The notes: generated by a model from the letters alone, not told the origin. A DNA stretch of 64,000 nucleotides from Coenobita brevimanus (GCA_032717465.1 CM064669.1:47410343-47474342), one strand, 5' to 3'. Positions 22,970-35,894 are shown, counted from the first letter of the stretch. Translations and numbers: made by a program.

Positions 22970-23245
22970 GGTGGTTGGATGGGTAATGGGTGTGTAGAAT
23001 GAAGGAGAGATGGGTAATGGGTGTGTAGAATGAAGGAGAGATGGGTAATGAGTGTGTAGAATGAAGGAGAGATTAGTAATGAGTGTGAAGAATGAAGGAG
23101 AGATGGGTAATGAATGTGTAGAATGATGGAGAGATGGGTAATCAGTGTGAAGAATGAAGGAGAGATTAGTAATGAGTGTGAAGAATGAAGGAGAGATGGG
23201 TAATGAGTGTGAAGAATGAAGGAGAGATGGGTAATGGACTTAGAA
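22970..23245 (+). repeat. 31-bp minisatellite, about 9 units
   Basis: The unit is gggtaatgagtgtgtagaat followed by gaaggagagat. Variant positions include gtgtag/gtgaag and gggtaat/tagtaat. It joins the 20-bp array directly and shares gggtaatg with it, so one may derive from the other. Confidence 0.88.
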
Positions 23246-23469
23246 TCGTGAATGAGAAAGGATTTCACCTCATATTCACGACATTCATGAATATACATTT
23301 ATACATAATGTTCTTTGGTCTTTATCTTCACTCATGTTGCAACCAAAATTCTTCCTAACCAATCTGTGCTCAAACTTTACCCCAAATTGATAGATAAATT
23401 AATATCCCAATCTGTCTATTATCAGACGCCATAATCCCATTTAACTTTGAGTTATTTGTTATACGGGGA

Positions 23470-23590
23470 GGGGCACTAACCCTCCACCAACCCACCTGTT
23501 GACACGTAGGGAGCACGTATGGTTTGGTTATATGGTTTACCACCCAGCGTTGTAAATGGTGTCTTGGCTTACCACTCAATGTAAAGCCAC
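23470..23590 (-). mobile_element. Family E (SINE-like) fragment, reverse orientation
   Basis: The minus strand carries acaacgctgggtggtaaacc then atataaccaaa. This matches actacgctgggtggtaacta plus tataaccaaa just upstream of the tRNA-like part of the 42.7-43.2 kb copy. The tRNA-like part itself is absent here. Confidence 0.5.
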
Positions 23591-23965
23591 CTGTAAAGGA
23601 AAGAAAAGCAATAAGAAGTGACAGGAAGGATGGGAGAAATAGGACGAGGGGAGGGCAGGCACAGAAAAAGAATGATAAAGGCTAAGAAAGAAGTAGGCAG
23701 CACTACATCAAGTGAGTGGATAATGGTCGCCACCACCTACCACGATAAATAAATAAATAGATAAAAATAAGCAGGTCCTACTAAATTATGCCAGCCACTA
23801 ATTCACCAGCATTGATCCCTTATTATAAAAATTAGGTACGATAAATTTCTTCATTAATCCCAAGTGTTGAGGAGAATATTAAACTGGTGGCGGTGGCTCG
23901 ACAGAAAAAACTTGAGGAAATAAATAAGTGATAACAATAGCTAGGAGAAACAAAAAAAAAGACAG

Positions 23966-24023
<58 letters not shown>

Positions 24024-24690
24024 GAAGAAATTAAATGTATCTCTAATGAATGTGGAGAAGGTGAGAATTGGACATCAGTTGCCTGTTGCTGATGGAGAAT
24101 TGATGTTATTTCGTCAAGATGATTCAAGAAAGATAAGTGATACAGAAAGAAAAAAGATAAAATGTCGTTCGAATAAAATGTTGATGAGTTTTTAAAAAGT
24201 GCCAAGAGAGGGTAGGGGATGCAAAAATAAAAGATATATATGAAATAGAGATTCAAAATGGAAAAAATTGTACTGAATCGAAAATGGTTTTGACATGCAG
24301 GTAGGGTTAAAGGAAAAAGGAAAAAAAGAGATGTGAACTTGAAATTAGATTGAAATAAACAAAAATAGGCTGAATTGGAGGAATACGAAGGCCGATGTTA
24401 TAGGGGTCTAAAAATAGGCGAAAAAAGACAGAGATATGATTAATAAATAGGATTGCAGGAGAAAAAAATTAGACGACAGATGGAAAAAGTGCAAAAAATA
24501 GGTGTTATAAAAGTGTGTCCCTGGAAAGAAAGAAAAAGACAAAATATATACTTTAATTTTGATATAGGATTCAAAAATAAATGAATGAATAAAAAAAATA
24601 AATAAATAAATAAACTCACTACAGAGAGGCACAAAGACGGGTGTTAAAAAAGTTCTGCTGAAAAATATATATGATTATGACACTCGGAAA
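23591..24690. other. Unassigned A-rich region with (GA)n
   Basis: A (GA)n run lies at about 23970-24020. The rest is A-rich, with recurrent taaaaaataggcg and ataaataggat-like words at 24350-24520 that suggest a degenerate tandem repeat. No gene is recognised. Confidence 0.4.
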
Positions 24691-24699
24691 AATAAAATT

Positions 24700-25213
24700 G
24701 ACAAAAGATGGGAGGGGTGTGGAGACGGATGTTATGGTGGGGCGAGAAGGATGTGGTGGGGGAGAGATGGATAGGATGGGGGAGACCAGGGCAATAGGGC
24801 CTTCTGTGACGGGGAAAAGTGGTAGGGAAAATATATGGGAGGGGACGGGTAGAGGGGAAGTGGAGAGGGGATAGGGAGAGAGAGAAAGGAAGCTGGAAAA
24901 GGGGGGAAGAGGAATGGGGGAAGGGGGAGAGAGGGGGGAAAAGGGAGAGGGGAAGGTTGTAAGAGAGGAGACTGGTAAGGGGTGAGTGTGGGGGAGAATT
25001 AAAGAAGGGAGAAGAGGTCAGGGGAAGAATGGAGATACGGGAGATGGGGAGACTGAAAGGAGAGGCGGAAGGAGAGGGGGGAGGGAAGAATAAAGGAGAG
25101 GAGGAGGGGGAGACTGGAGAAAAGGGAACGGAGAGAGAAAAGAGAAGAGGTGAAGGGGTAGAATGGAAGAGAAGGGTAGGGAAAGAATGGAGGGAAGGAG
25201 GAAGAGAATGGAG

Positions 25214-25256
<43 letters not shown>

Positions 25257-25260
25257 GAGG
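24700..25260. repeat. Purine-rich block ending in (GA)n
   Basis: G+A-rich sequence of ggggaga and gagaggg words, ending in an uninterrupted (GA)n at about 25216-25254. Confidence 0.85.
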
Positions 25261-25439
25261 CGGATGGATGGAGAGTTACTGTGAGTGAGAATATTGCCGG
25301 GGGGGGGGGTATAGGGCTACATAGGGAGGGAATTTGTAAAGGGAATTTTATTGGAAGGAAATAAACTGAGGGGAACGAGCGGGCAGGGAGAAGAAAAATA
25401 AATTCGCGTAAAAACAGTTAAAAAAGATAGATATAGTTA

Positions 25440-25498
25440 GATAGATAGAAAGAGAGAGACGTAAAGATAGACAGACAGGAAGAAAGCGAGACAGACAG

Positions 25499-25539
<41 letters not shown>

Positions 25540-25740
25540 CTTACGCTAACCCAGTGTTATTGGTGCTTTGGGCAGGTGTTATACTGACCCGCGGATTCTC
25601 CCAGGTAAATCACAGCTCATTAGTGGAGGTCAAAGGTCAGGGTCAAAGGTCAACAAATTTACCTGGATTTACCTTACTTTGATCTTTATTGGTTAGGGAA
25701 TATCTTTGTGCTTTTTGTTCGTGGGGATGTTGGGGGTTGC

Positions 25741-25782
<42 letters not shown>
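25440..25782. repeat. GATA/GACA, (CT)n, AGGTCA words, (GT)n
   Basis: Tetranucleotide patches at 25430-25500 precede (CT)n at 25502-25536. Positions 25626-25655 carry aggtcaaaggtcagggtcaa, with AGGTCA half-sites spaced by one base. (GT)n lies at about 25743-25782. Confidence 0.8.
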
Positions 25783-25786
<4 letters not shown>

Positions 25787-25861
25787 AATGGGCGTTGTAG
25801 GTCGGTCGATATGAGCGTGAGGATGTCTTAACTCCTTCAGTCAGGTGAGACGGTTTCAAAA

Positions 25862-26596
25862 TATTTACCTCCGCCAACGAAGTTGGAGGAGGTTATGTAT
25901 TCACCTATGTTTGCCTGTTTGTTGCTTGCCGGAATCGAAAGATTCGACAAGCATATTGGTCAGCTGCGTATGTTTGTCTGTCAGTCTGTTTGTTTGCTCT
26001 CTACGGGTCACAGTTTTGCGTCAATCGTTCTGAAAAAAAAAAAATCAGTAGGAAAATATCCATAAACCCTGGAAGCCTATTGTTTTTCATCAAACTCGGT
26101 CAAAGGCCCTGGGCTGGGTGGGGGGTTGAAACCCCTCAATGGTGGTAGGTCCGGAAATCGTCGGGACCCAGTGGCCGGCCCAGATACAATTTTTTTCAGG
26201 TTTCGAAAATCGGATTTTTTTTACCATTTGAAAAAGAAACATCTGATGCATCTGACAGTGGAATTTTCAGCTTCCTAAACCCTTCCTATGCTTTGCAATG
26301 AAGCGCGAAAATTTTCGCCAAATGACTGCCTACACGCTGGTGAAAAGTAGACACATGACTGGCTACACGCGGTGACAACTAAGCAGACAAGAGCGGATCC
26401 ATCCGGCTAGTGCTCTACCTACGACAGTTTCATGTGTCTGTTTGCCCACACGATATATCCAAACGTTCTCGGTGAATTTCAATGAAATTTTGCGGAAAGG
26501 TGGGCCATGGGCCAAGAAAGAATCTATTGAATTTGGGGGCGGATTCGGATCCGGATCTGGCATTGGCGGAAGTATACGCTCTCTAAGTGCTTTCTA
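25862..26596. mobile_element. Family F palindromic-ended element, about 735 bp
   Basis: The left end cctccgccaacgaagttgga reads back on itself as a small hairpin, and the right end is tggcggaagtatacgctctc. The internal words ccatgggccaagaaagaatc and cggatccggatctgg recur, in reverse complement, in the neighbouring element at 26742-27009. No transposase was recognised. A family with CCTCCGCC-type ends and this gcggatccgg body is, to my recollection, widespread in marine invertebrates, but it is not named here. Confidence 0.6.
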
Positions 26597-26701
26597 GTTA
26601 TTCTTGCCACCACCATACGATTTTATTAAACTTTATGGAGATAGTGGAAGGGTTCATGATGGCTGAACTCGTCCTGTTCGAAAAGTCTCTCATGAACTGT
26701 A

Positions 26702-26740
<39 letters not shown>
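26597..26740. mobile_element. Family C fragment plus (ATA)n
   Basis: ttcttgccaccaccatacga followed by ttttattaaac matches the family C end (cttgctaccaccagacgata at 40.67 kb). It is followed by (TAA)n at about 26701-26740. Confidence 0.5.
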
Positions 26741-26741
<1 letters not shown>

Positions 26742-26742
<1 letters not shown>

Positions 26743-27009
26743 TAGAATGGCACTCAGTAGAGCGCACACCTCCGCCAACGCCCTGTCTCGCAATGTTAAA
26801 GAAAGTGAAAAATAATTCCTGGATTCGCACCTTTATCCGGATCCTCACCAAAATTTAATGGGGTGTGTTCTTGGCCAAGACCCATTCTTCCACCAAGTTT
26901 CGTGGAAATCCGTCCAGTAGTTTTTGTGTAATCTTGCTCACAAACCAACCAACAAACAAACAAGCAAACGGACAGGGGGTGAAAACAATACCTCCTTGGC
27001 GGAGGTAAT
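26742..27009 (-). mobile_element. Family F element, short inverted copy
   Basis: The left end aactagaatggcactcagta with gagcgcacacctccgcca is the inverse of the right end of the 25.86 kb element (gaagtatacgctctctaagt, gctttctagtt). The right end is cttggcggaggtaataat. The centre includes ttaatggggtgtgttcttgg and cgtccagtagtttttgtgta. An ATA microsatellite borders each side. Confidence 0.65.
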
Positions 27010-27208
27010 AATAATAATAATAATAATTATTATTATTATTATTATTATTATAATAAAAGTCTGAAGGTAGCAAGAAGGTAGTGAAAAAGACCTCATCATA
27101 GTGAAGGGGTTAATTCTTCATTTTCTCAAACTCTAACAGAAATAATAATAAAACAATAACAGCAGCAGCACCAGCAGCAACAGCAACAACAACAACAACA
27201 ACAACAAC

Positions 27209-27270
<62 letters not shown>

Positions 27271-27300
27271 CATTAAATTATTATTATTATCAAGAAAAGA
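27010..27300. repeat. (ATA)n/(ATT)n, family C fragment, CAG/CAA/TAA tracts
   Basis: (ATA)n turns into (ATT)n near 27025-27050. A family C fragment (gtctgaaggtagcaagaagg, catcatagtgaaggggttaa) occupies 27059-27112. Then CAG, CAA, TAA and ATT blocks follow to about 27295. Confidence 0.8.
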
Positions 27301-27341
27301 GTGCGCTAAGAACGCCAGACTCATATACCAGGGAAAAAATA

Positions 27342-27343
<2 letters not shown>

Positions 27344-27425
<82 letters not shown>

Positions 27426-27506
27426 AGGGCGTGGCACTCAGCATAATTTTGTGTATTTTTTTAAACCAAGAAAACTTTGAGAGAGATAAGGAGAAAGTAC
27501 GAGTCC

Positions 27507-27546
<40 letters not shown>
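27344..27546. repeat. Two (GA)n tracts flanking unique sequence
   Basis: (GA)n at about 27344-27420 and 27511-27546. The second run abuts the first recognisable base of the LINE relic that follows. Confidence 0.93.
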
Positions 27547-27550
<4 letters not shown>

Positions 27551-28690
27551 GAAAAGGTGTTTGATAGCCCCAAGGGTGTTAGTACAAAGGAATATGAGGG
27601 AAGTATGTATTGATGAATGGATTGTCAGGCGGGTGATGAAATTGTACGACAGGTGAAGGAGATCTGTGAAAGTGAGGGGAATATTAAGGAAGGAAATCTT
27701 TGTCAGTGTCGGAGTGAATCAGGGTGCATTGCTGACCCCATTAGTGTTTTCATCTTTTTAAAGCAGTGTCAAGAGAGTTTTGAAGTTGGCTACTTATGGA
27801 TTTCTTATATGCTGGTGATTTAGATTTCATTGAGGAAAGCATGCAGGAGGTTAGAGAGAGGCATGAGAGGCTGAAGGATGGAGTGATAGCAAAGAGGTTG
27901 AATGTAAATACTGGTTAAACAAAGATCATGGTGGTAATTTCGTCACGATGTTTGGTTTTGTGCTGTGGGTAAAAAGGGAGTTGAGTGTAATTCTACCCTG
28001 TGTACAACTTGTAATAGAGGAGTCCAAAAAAAATGCAGCATTTTAGTAGACTGCAGGACGTGAGAAGCTTTCAGTGTGTGGTGGGCGGTGGTATGTGGAC
28101 TGTGGACGCTAAGATGAAGGTGTCGTTTTTAGCGAGTCACTTAGAATGCGTGAAGGAGTCCTTTTACCTGAGGGGCATGCTGAGTGTGGGACGAGGAGCA
28201 AGGGCTAGTTCCATGGCTAGAATGGGAAGAGAAGGGGAGAAGTTTTAGGGAGTTGTTGCCTCTCCTAACTACGAAAGGGTTCTCATTTCGTGGCAAGAGT
28301 ACCATCTACAGACCATGTGTAGAAAGTGCTATGCTGTGTGTCAATGAGGCATGATCTGTGAGAGGCGAGGAAACAAGCAGATTGGAACAGAGAGAAATGA
28401 GAACGTGGATAGGGAATCACTGCAAGAGAACTTAGAATAATATTCTGCAGGAGAAATTTGGCCTTAACAGTATTAGTGATTCGAGTTGGTACTTTAAGAT
28501 GGTCTGGACAAAAAGAGGAAGCGGGACTTGTTGAGAAGGGTAACAGATATGAATGTGGAGGGAAGAATACATTAAGGCGGACCTAGGAAGACGTGGGATG
28601 AGGTCCTGCGTGGAGACCTCTGGAGAAGGAGACTGAGGATGGAACTGAAGACCGAAACACATGGAAAGACCTACACAAGACCAATGAACT
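27547..28690 (+). mobile_element. Decayed RTE-type LINE relic
   Basis: With frame changes the + strand gives RT-like patches in order. They are LEKVFDS (motif A-like, usually DLEKAFDR), DEWIV-R-VMKLYD, a VGVNQGALL-like patch with the QG of motif B, and a YAGDLDFIEES patch where the catalytic YADD has become YAGD. Then come LKVNTG-TKIM and a Cys-containing CNRGVQKKC patch, followed by VASFLYLRGMLSVG, ELLPLLTTK and, near the 3' end, an RTLRWSGQ and EDRNTWKD patch. The order and content fit an RTE-like reverse transcriptase with its C-terminal extension. Stops and indels are frequent and the endonuclease is absent. It is a dead copy truncated at the (GA)n tract. Confidence 0.68.
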
Positions 28691-28714
28691 GTAAACATAA
28701 ACATAGAGATAATT

Positions 28715-29395
<681 letters not shown>

Positions 29396-29456
29396 AAAGT
29401 TTTGTCAGCTTTCCCTCCTCTCTGACCGCCCCACTCCCAAGAGACACTAAAGTTAA

Positions 29457-29955
<499 letters not shown>

Positions 29956-29963
29956 ACCTATTA

Positions 29964-30639
29964 TGGTCAGACTCAAATATGAAGTCCGTTTGGGTGAGGC
30001 CCGAGAGGGGATTTCCCTCTCTACAGCTCTGCCGCATCAACCCCAGTACCTATCTCTCTCTCTGTCATATGTCAGCTGTTTACTATTTGAAATTGTATAT
30101 TAAATATTCTGTACTTATTAAATATATTAAATAAGGCTATATAGTGCTATGAATGTGTCGTTTTTTAGGATAATAGCAATGATTTGTATAAATTCCACAC
30201 CACGTGACAACGTCGCTTTCCGACGTTGCCAGAGGTCAAGGACACCCACCTCAGACTACAGGTGACCGGTCACTTTCTCCCTGATCCCCACCCACGATGG
30301 CAGCTACTCCGACTCGCTCTCGTGTGCTCCACAGTCGGGAGAAAGAACTTATTTACAATGAGAACAAGTATTTTCTAGAAGAAAGAGAGAGAGGACTTAT
30401 GCCTACTGGGGAAACCTCTTAAAAAAAAAAAAAAAAACGCTCCAAGACTTTTACCTCAGTGGTGGTGTGGAAAAAAGGTCGAAACAATATAGAAAAAAAC
30501 ACAACTTATAAATATATAAAAACTTTCTCAATCAACAGAGAGAGAGAGAGAGAGAGAGAGAGGAGGTTTGGCAGAGCTGTAGAGAGGGAAATCCCCACGC
30601 GGGCCCCACCCAAACGGACTTCATATTTGAGTCTGACCA
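29964..30639. mobile_element. Short Tc1/mariner-like element with 70-bp TIRs and TA flanks
   Basis: The left terminal repeat (29964-30033) starts tggtcagactcaaatatgaa. Its reverse complement at 30570-30639 matches over 70 bp with three mismatches by eye. TA lies immediately outside both ends (29962-29963 and 30640-30641), the target-site duplication of the Tc1/mariner/IS630 superfamily. The interior holds a 41-codon frame (30297-30422), an A run and a (GA)n tract near the right end. At 676 bp it is far too short for a full transposase, so it is a non-autonomous, internally deleted copy. The superfamily assignment rests on the TA flanks and weakly on the small frame. Confidence 0.75.
30297..30422 (+). 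pseudogene. Possible transposase N-terminal remnant (41 aa)
   Basis: The frame from ATG at 30297 to TAA at 30422 encodes a basic N-terminus (TPTRSRVLHSRE), then KELIYNENKYFLEERERG, which looks like amphipathic helix. Tc1-like transposases often begin with helices of a DNA-binding domain, and the position inside a TA-flanked element suggests a remnant of that exon. No DDE catalytic residue is present. The frame ends shortly before an A run. The similarity is impressionistic. Confidence 0.35.
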
Positions 30640-30649
30640 TAGCTGTCAA

Positions 30650-30836
30650 GGCCACTGGGAAAGGTCAAAGGTCAAGGTCACAGGGAAAGGTCAAAGGCCA
30701 AGGTCACAGGGAAAGGTCAAAGGCCAGGGTCACAGGGAGAGGTCAAAGGTCAAGGTCACAGGGAAAGGTAAAAGATCAAGGTCACTGGGAAAGGTCAAGT
30801 TCACTGGGAGAGGTCAAAGGTCAAGGTCATAGGGCA
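30650..30836 (+). repeat. 26-bp minisatellite of AGGTCA half-sites, about 7 units
   Basis: The unit is gggaaaggtcaaaggtcaag followed by gtcaca. Each unit has AGGTCA, one base, AGGTCA, then an abutting AGGTCA, with variants such as AGGCCA and AGATCA. These match nuclear-receptor half-sites as direct repeats with spacing 1 and 0. The array starts about 10 bp after the Tc1-like element. Confidence 0.88.
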
Positions 30837-31021
30837 GTGTTCGACCCTTAGACCAGGTGTTGTGGTCGCGGGTATTGCACACTCCGGGTACTCCTTCTTG
30901 TTTACTTTATTTCTTTCACAACTGGAGTAAGAGCGTGGAGCAACAACTTCATTCATGGTACCTCATTGGTGTAGATCGTAAGACCCCCTGAGGTAGTACA
31001 TGTTCTTGAAACTCCCCCCCT

Positions 31022-31037
31022 TTCTCTCTCTCTCTCG

Positions 31038-31123
<86 letters not shown>

Positions 31124-31340
31124 CACATCAGGGCTGACACACATAAATAAACCGCACACATAAAACCACAGTAAAAACGCACACAGAAAGGCGTGAGTAA
31201 AACAGGGCTTAAACCTCATACATACATACAGCATACATACAGCATACATACATACATACATACATAAATACAGCATACATACATACATATATACAGCATA
31301 CATACATACATAAATACGTACATACACAGATACGCTCACA
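31022..31340. repeat. (CT)n-(CA)n compound and (CATA)n
   Basis: (CT)n with a GC interruption (about 31022-31050) joins (CA)n to about 31120. After about 95 bp, imperfect (TACA)n runs occupy 31217-31330. Confidence 0.92.
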
Positions 31341-31423
31341 CACATACAAAGAAAACAAAATTACATGCACACACAAATGTATACGCCGGGGAAATATTGA
31401 CTGGAATGTTAATGATAAATAGC

Positions 31424-31427
<4 letters not shown>

Positions 31428-31503
<76 letters not shown>

Positions 31504-31556
31504 GCGTGACCGTACATCAAAATTTATGTTAGGTATTCATTCTAATTCTTGTTCTG

Positions 31557-31592
<36 letters not shown>
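31428..31592. repeat. (AC)n with GTGCGCGCGTG end, then (CT)n
   Basis: (AC)n at about 31428-31497 ends in an alternating purine-pyrimidine GTGCGCGCGTG. (CT)n follows at about 31560-31592. Confidence 0.93.
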
Positions 31593-31596
<4 letters not shown>

Positions 31597-31896
31597 CTTT
31601 CCCCCTCCCCCTGTTCTTCCTCCCTACTTCCTGCCTTACATCACATTCCTTCCAGATCTCTCCCTCTCCCTTCTCCATTTCTTCCTTCATTCTAACCTTC
31701 CTTTCCCCTTTTCTCCCTCTATACTAACCTCCCTTTCTCCCTTTATTCTAACCTCCCTTTCCCCCTCTTCTCCCTTCCGGCTCTAAGAAGGTGCCCCACT
31801 TCAGGATATTACCTCATTTCCCTTGTCTTCTTAATTACGTGTTGGAGTGCGGCGGCTCAGAGGTAGTCAAGTGGTCCACACCTCTCTCACTTTTGT

Positions 31897-31933
<37 letters not shown>

Positions 31934-32058
31934 GCTAGGAGAGGGGGGACTGCAGAAGACTGGAGTGCTGATGAAGGATTTGGCCTGAGCTGGGGTAGAT
32001 ACTGTACAGAGAGGGTCCTGGAAAGAGGCTGGAGGCTAGAGTGGGAGAAGAATGGAAG
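31593..32058. other. Pyrimidine-rich stretch, then (GA)n; no gene seen
   Basis: C+T-rich sequence with repeated tctaacctccctttc words to about 31770, then mixed sequence, and (GA)n at about 31899-31930. Confidence 0.6.
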
Positions 32059-32059
32059 A

Positions 32060-33400
32060 GGAAGGAGACTGGAAGAGAGCCTGGAGATTGAGAGAGACTG
32101 GAAGAGAGCTTGGAGATTGAGAGAGACTGGAAGAGAGCTTGGAGATTGAGAGAGACTGGAAGAGAGCTTGGAGATTGAGAGAGACTGGAAGAGAGCTTGG
32201 AGATTGAAAGAGACTGGAAGAGAGCTTGGAGACTGAGAGAGACTGGAAGAGAGCTTGGAGATTGAGAGAGACTGGAAGAAAGCTTGGAGATTGAGAGAGA
32301 CTGGAAGAGAGCTTGGAGATTGAGAGAGACTGGAAGAAAGCTTGGAGATGTAGGGAGACTGGAAGAGAGCTTGGAGATGTAAGGAAACTGGAAGAGAGCT
32401 TGGAGATGTAAGGAAACTGGAAGAGAGCTTGGAGATGTAAGGAAACTGGAAGAGAGCTTGGAGATGTACGGAGACTGGAAGAGAGCTTAGAGACTGAGAT
32501 AGACTGGAGACTGGGAGACTGGAACAGGAGAGAGACAGGAAGAGAGCTTGGAGACTGGGAGACTGGAAGAATGGAAGAGGAGAGACACTTAAAGAGAGCT
32601 TATAGACTGGGAAAGACTGGAAGCTAAAGTGGAAGAAGAATGGAAGAAGAGAAACTGGAAGGGAGCTTAGAGACTGGGAGAGACAGGAAGAATGGAAGAG
32701 GAGAGAGAATGGAAGAAGGCATGGAGGCTGGGAGTAACTGGAAGAGAGCTTGGAAACTGGGAGAGACTGGAAACTGGCAGACTGGAAGCGAAATAGATTG
32801 GAAGAGACGAATTTTGACTGGAAGTGGCTGGAAGAGGCTAAGTGACTGGAAGAAAGCTATTTGACAGGGTGATTAAGATTGGAGGAGACTAATTGGATAA
32901 TACTGGAAGAACTGAAACTAGGATAATACCGAAAATAGGAAACCGGAAAATACTAGAAGACAGGCAAAACCAGGAGACATAAAAATACTAGGAGACCGGG
33001 AGAACCTGGCACTGGAAAATACTGGGAGACTGAAAGAGACAAGGCTACTGGAAAACACAAAGAGGCTGGAAAATACTGGGAGTTTGGAAAGCACAAGGGA
33101 ACTGGAAGATCCTAGGAGGCTGGAGGAGATTAGTAGACTGGAAGAAGACTAGGAGACTGGAAGAAGACCTGGAAACTGGAAAATACGGGGAGACTGGAAT
33201 ATGTTAGAACTTTCGAAAACGCTAGGAGACTGTGAGAAGACTATCAGTGCAAGATATAAGGAGACCAGAAGAGGCTAGGAGACTAGAAGAAACCTAGGAG
33301 ACTGGAAAGCACTAGGAGACTGGAAGGTGCTGGAAGACTGGAAGATAATTAAGTGACTGGAAATCGCTAGGAGACTCAACGAAGACCAGGAGCCTTCAAG
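32060..33400 (+). repeat. 29-bp minisatellite, clean core and long degenerate tail
   Basis: The unit is ggaagagagcttggagattg followed by agagagact. About 14-15 units run from 32069 to 32490. A second variant (gagatgtaaggaaact) takes over from about 32345. After 32500 the units decay, but an actggaaga / aggagactgg word persists to about 33400. Frames through it are Glu/Arg/Trp-rich repeats. Confidence 0.9.
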
Positions 33401-33451
33401 ATGATTATTTTGTTGATTATATCTTTATTGCTGAAGCCTTGTGACGGTCTC

Positions 33452-34110
<659 letters not shown>

Positions 34111-34111
34111 T

Positions 34112-34113
<2 letters not shown>

Positions 34114-34205
<92 letters not shown>
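34114..34205. repeat. (AC)n microsatellite
   Basis: An uninterrupted AC run of about 46 units. Confidence 0.95.
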
Positions 34206-34208
<3 letters not shown>

Positions 34209-34304
34209 TACACTCTCAGCTAAAGTAAGGAAAATGACTTCCATCTAATATCAGTATGGATTTCCTGTATTAAATCAAACCCCACTCAGTCTGATTGAGG
34301 AGAG

Positions 34305-34675
34305 GCTGCCTACCTGTCCTGCTTACCTATCCTACTCACCTGCCTGACTCACCGCTTCTACTCACCTGCCCTCATTACCTGTCTGACTCATTTTTCCTAC
34401 CTGTTCTAATCGCCTGTCCTACTCACCTACCTAACTCGTCTGTCCTACTCACCTCTCCCACTCATCTGTATTGCTCACCTCTTCTTCCCACCTGTCCTAC
34501 TTACTTGTCTTACTCATCTATTCAGCTCACCTCTCCAGCTCACCTGTGCTTCTCACCTGCCCTACTCAGCTCTCATACTCACATCTACTCACCTGCCCTA
34601 TCAGCTTTTCTACCCATCCGTCCTAGCAGCTCTTCTACTCACCTGTCCTTCTCACCTGCCGTGTTTATTTATATT
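34305..34675 (+). repeat. Degenerate CACCTG-rich minisatellite
   Basis: Short units of about 10-16 bp of the form actcacctgtcct repeat irregularly, giving roughly eight CACCTG hexamers. CACCTG is an E-box sequence. The 173-residue frame here is Ser/Leu/Pro/Thr-rich and follows the repeat. Confidence 0.7.
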
Positions 34676-34689
34676 TCCCTGTCTTGCTT

Positions 34690-34820
34690 ATCTACATCAA
34701 AGGCTGAATTCATTGCAGTGACATTGATAAGATCCCTAAATCATCGCATCAAGGTTACTACTAAAGGAATCCTGTGTTCTAAATTACATAAATCCCAAGA
34801 AGGTAGCAAGAAGTAGATGA
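34690..34820. mobile_element. Family C repeat, diverged copy
   Basis: cattgcagtgacattgataa, ctactaaaggaatcctgtgt and cccaagaaggtagcaagaag recall family C ends (aaggtagcaagaagg at 27.06 kb). The similarity is partial. Confidence 0.4.
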
Positions 34821-34919
34821 ATTAAACACTAAACAAATTCTCAAGGGAATGCAAGATGGTCTCCACGAAGATTAAGTACACTGTCAAGCATTTGTGCAGA
34901 CTGTCATGATGAACACCCC

Positions 34920-35062
<143 letters not shown>

Positions 35063-35369
35063 TCGTACAAGAGAAACAGGATCCCTAAATTTGTGTCTGA
35101 ATGTTTTGACTTTTGACCCCATAAAGCCACTGAAAAAATCACCCCCCCCACACACACAAAAAAAAAAATAAATAAATAAATGAAAGAGACGAAAAAATCT
35201 GGCGCTATTTCCCACAGGAACAATTTCGTCAAGATTCAAGTGAATAGGATAAGAAATGAAGGAATGGCGCCAAGCTGAAGAATTTTTGAAGGAAGAAACA
35301 TGAAAGATTGACAGAAAGAAAGAGAGAAAGAAGGAAAGATAAAACCGAGAAAATACAGTATCGGACTGA

Positions 35370-35620
35370 ATAGTAGTAGTAGTAGCGGTAGTAGTAGTAG
35401 CTGCAGCAGTAGTAGCATTAATAGTAGTAGTAAGTCCAGTTTCATTTGACAGTGAACCCAGTGGACTGCAGGCTGAAGTTGTCTCCCTCTTGCAGTCCAA
35501 CTTGTCCTCAGATGATGGGGAGGGAGATGAGGGGCTTTTACATAACCAGGCAGAGGAACCACCTACCTATGTCTGTTCCACCGCACGCAGGCACCCTCTC
35601 TAGCACCTGCGTCGGACGAA
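35370..35620. mobile_element. Family D repeat, copy 1, with (TAG)n end
   Basis: (TAG)n and (TAGTAGC) blocks at about 35371-35432 lead into tgaacccagtggactgcagg and ctgaagttgtctccctcttg, then ggggagggagatgaggggct and ccaggcagaggaaccaccta. The same order is seen at 40.85, 47.49 and 59.82 kb, each time after a GTA/TAG-type tract. On the minus strand the trinucleotide would be a 3' tail. No ORF is present. Confidence 0.7.
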
Positions 35621-35780
35621 AGGGGTCAGATATATCAACTAACAAGGAATATATTATACAACTCGTCATGTTAGGTCATTTTCACGGTACACCATCTTAT
35701 CAAGGTCACTATCTCAACCACGCCACGACCTGACCCCTGGGACGCCAAGGCCCTTTAATTATCTTCCCGAGGGGTGGTAT

Positions 35781-35782
<2 letters not shown>

Positions 35783-35853
<71 letters not shown>

Positions 35854-35894
35854 TGTGTGTTGAGTGGGGTTAGGATGGTGCGATGTTGTGTGGT

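Noticed and set aside
35446..35733. 95-codon frame with TCPQMMGREMRGFYITRQRN
   Set aside because: It lies in the family D repeat. Other copies do not keep the frame, so it is not a gene.
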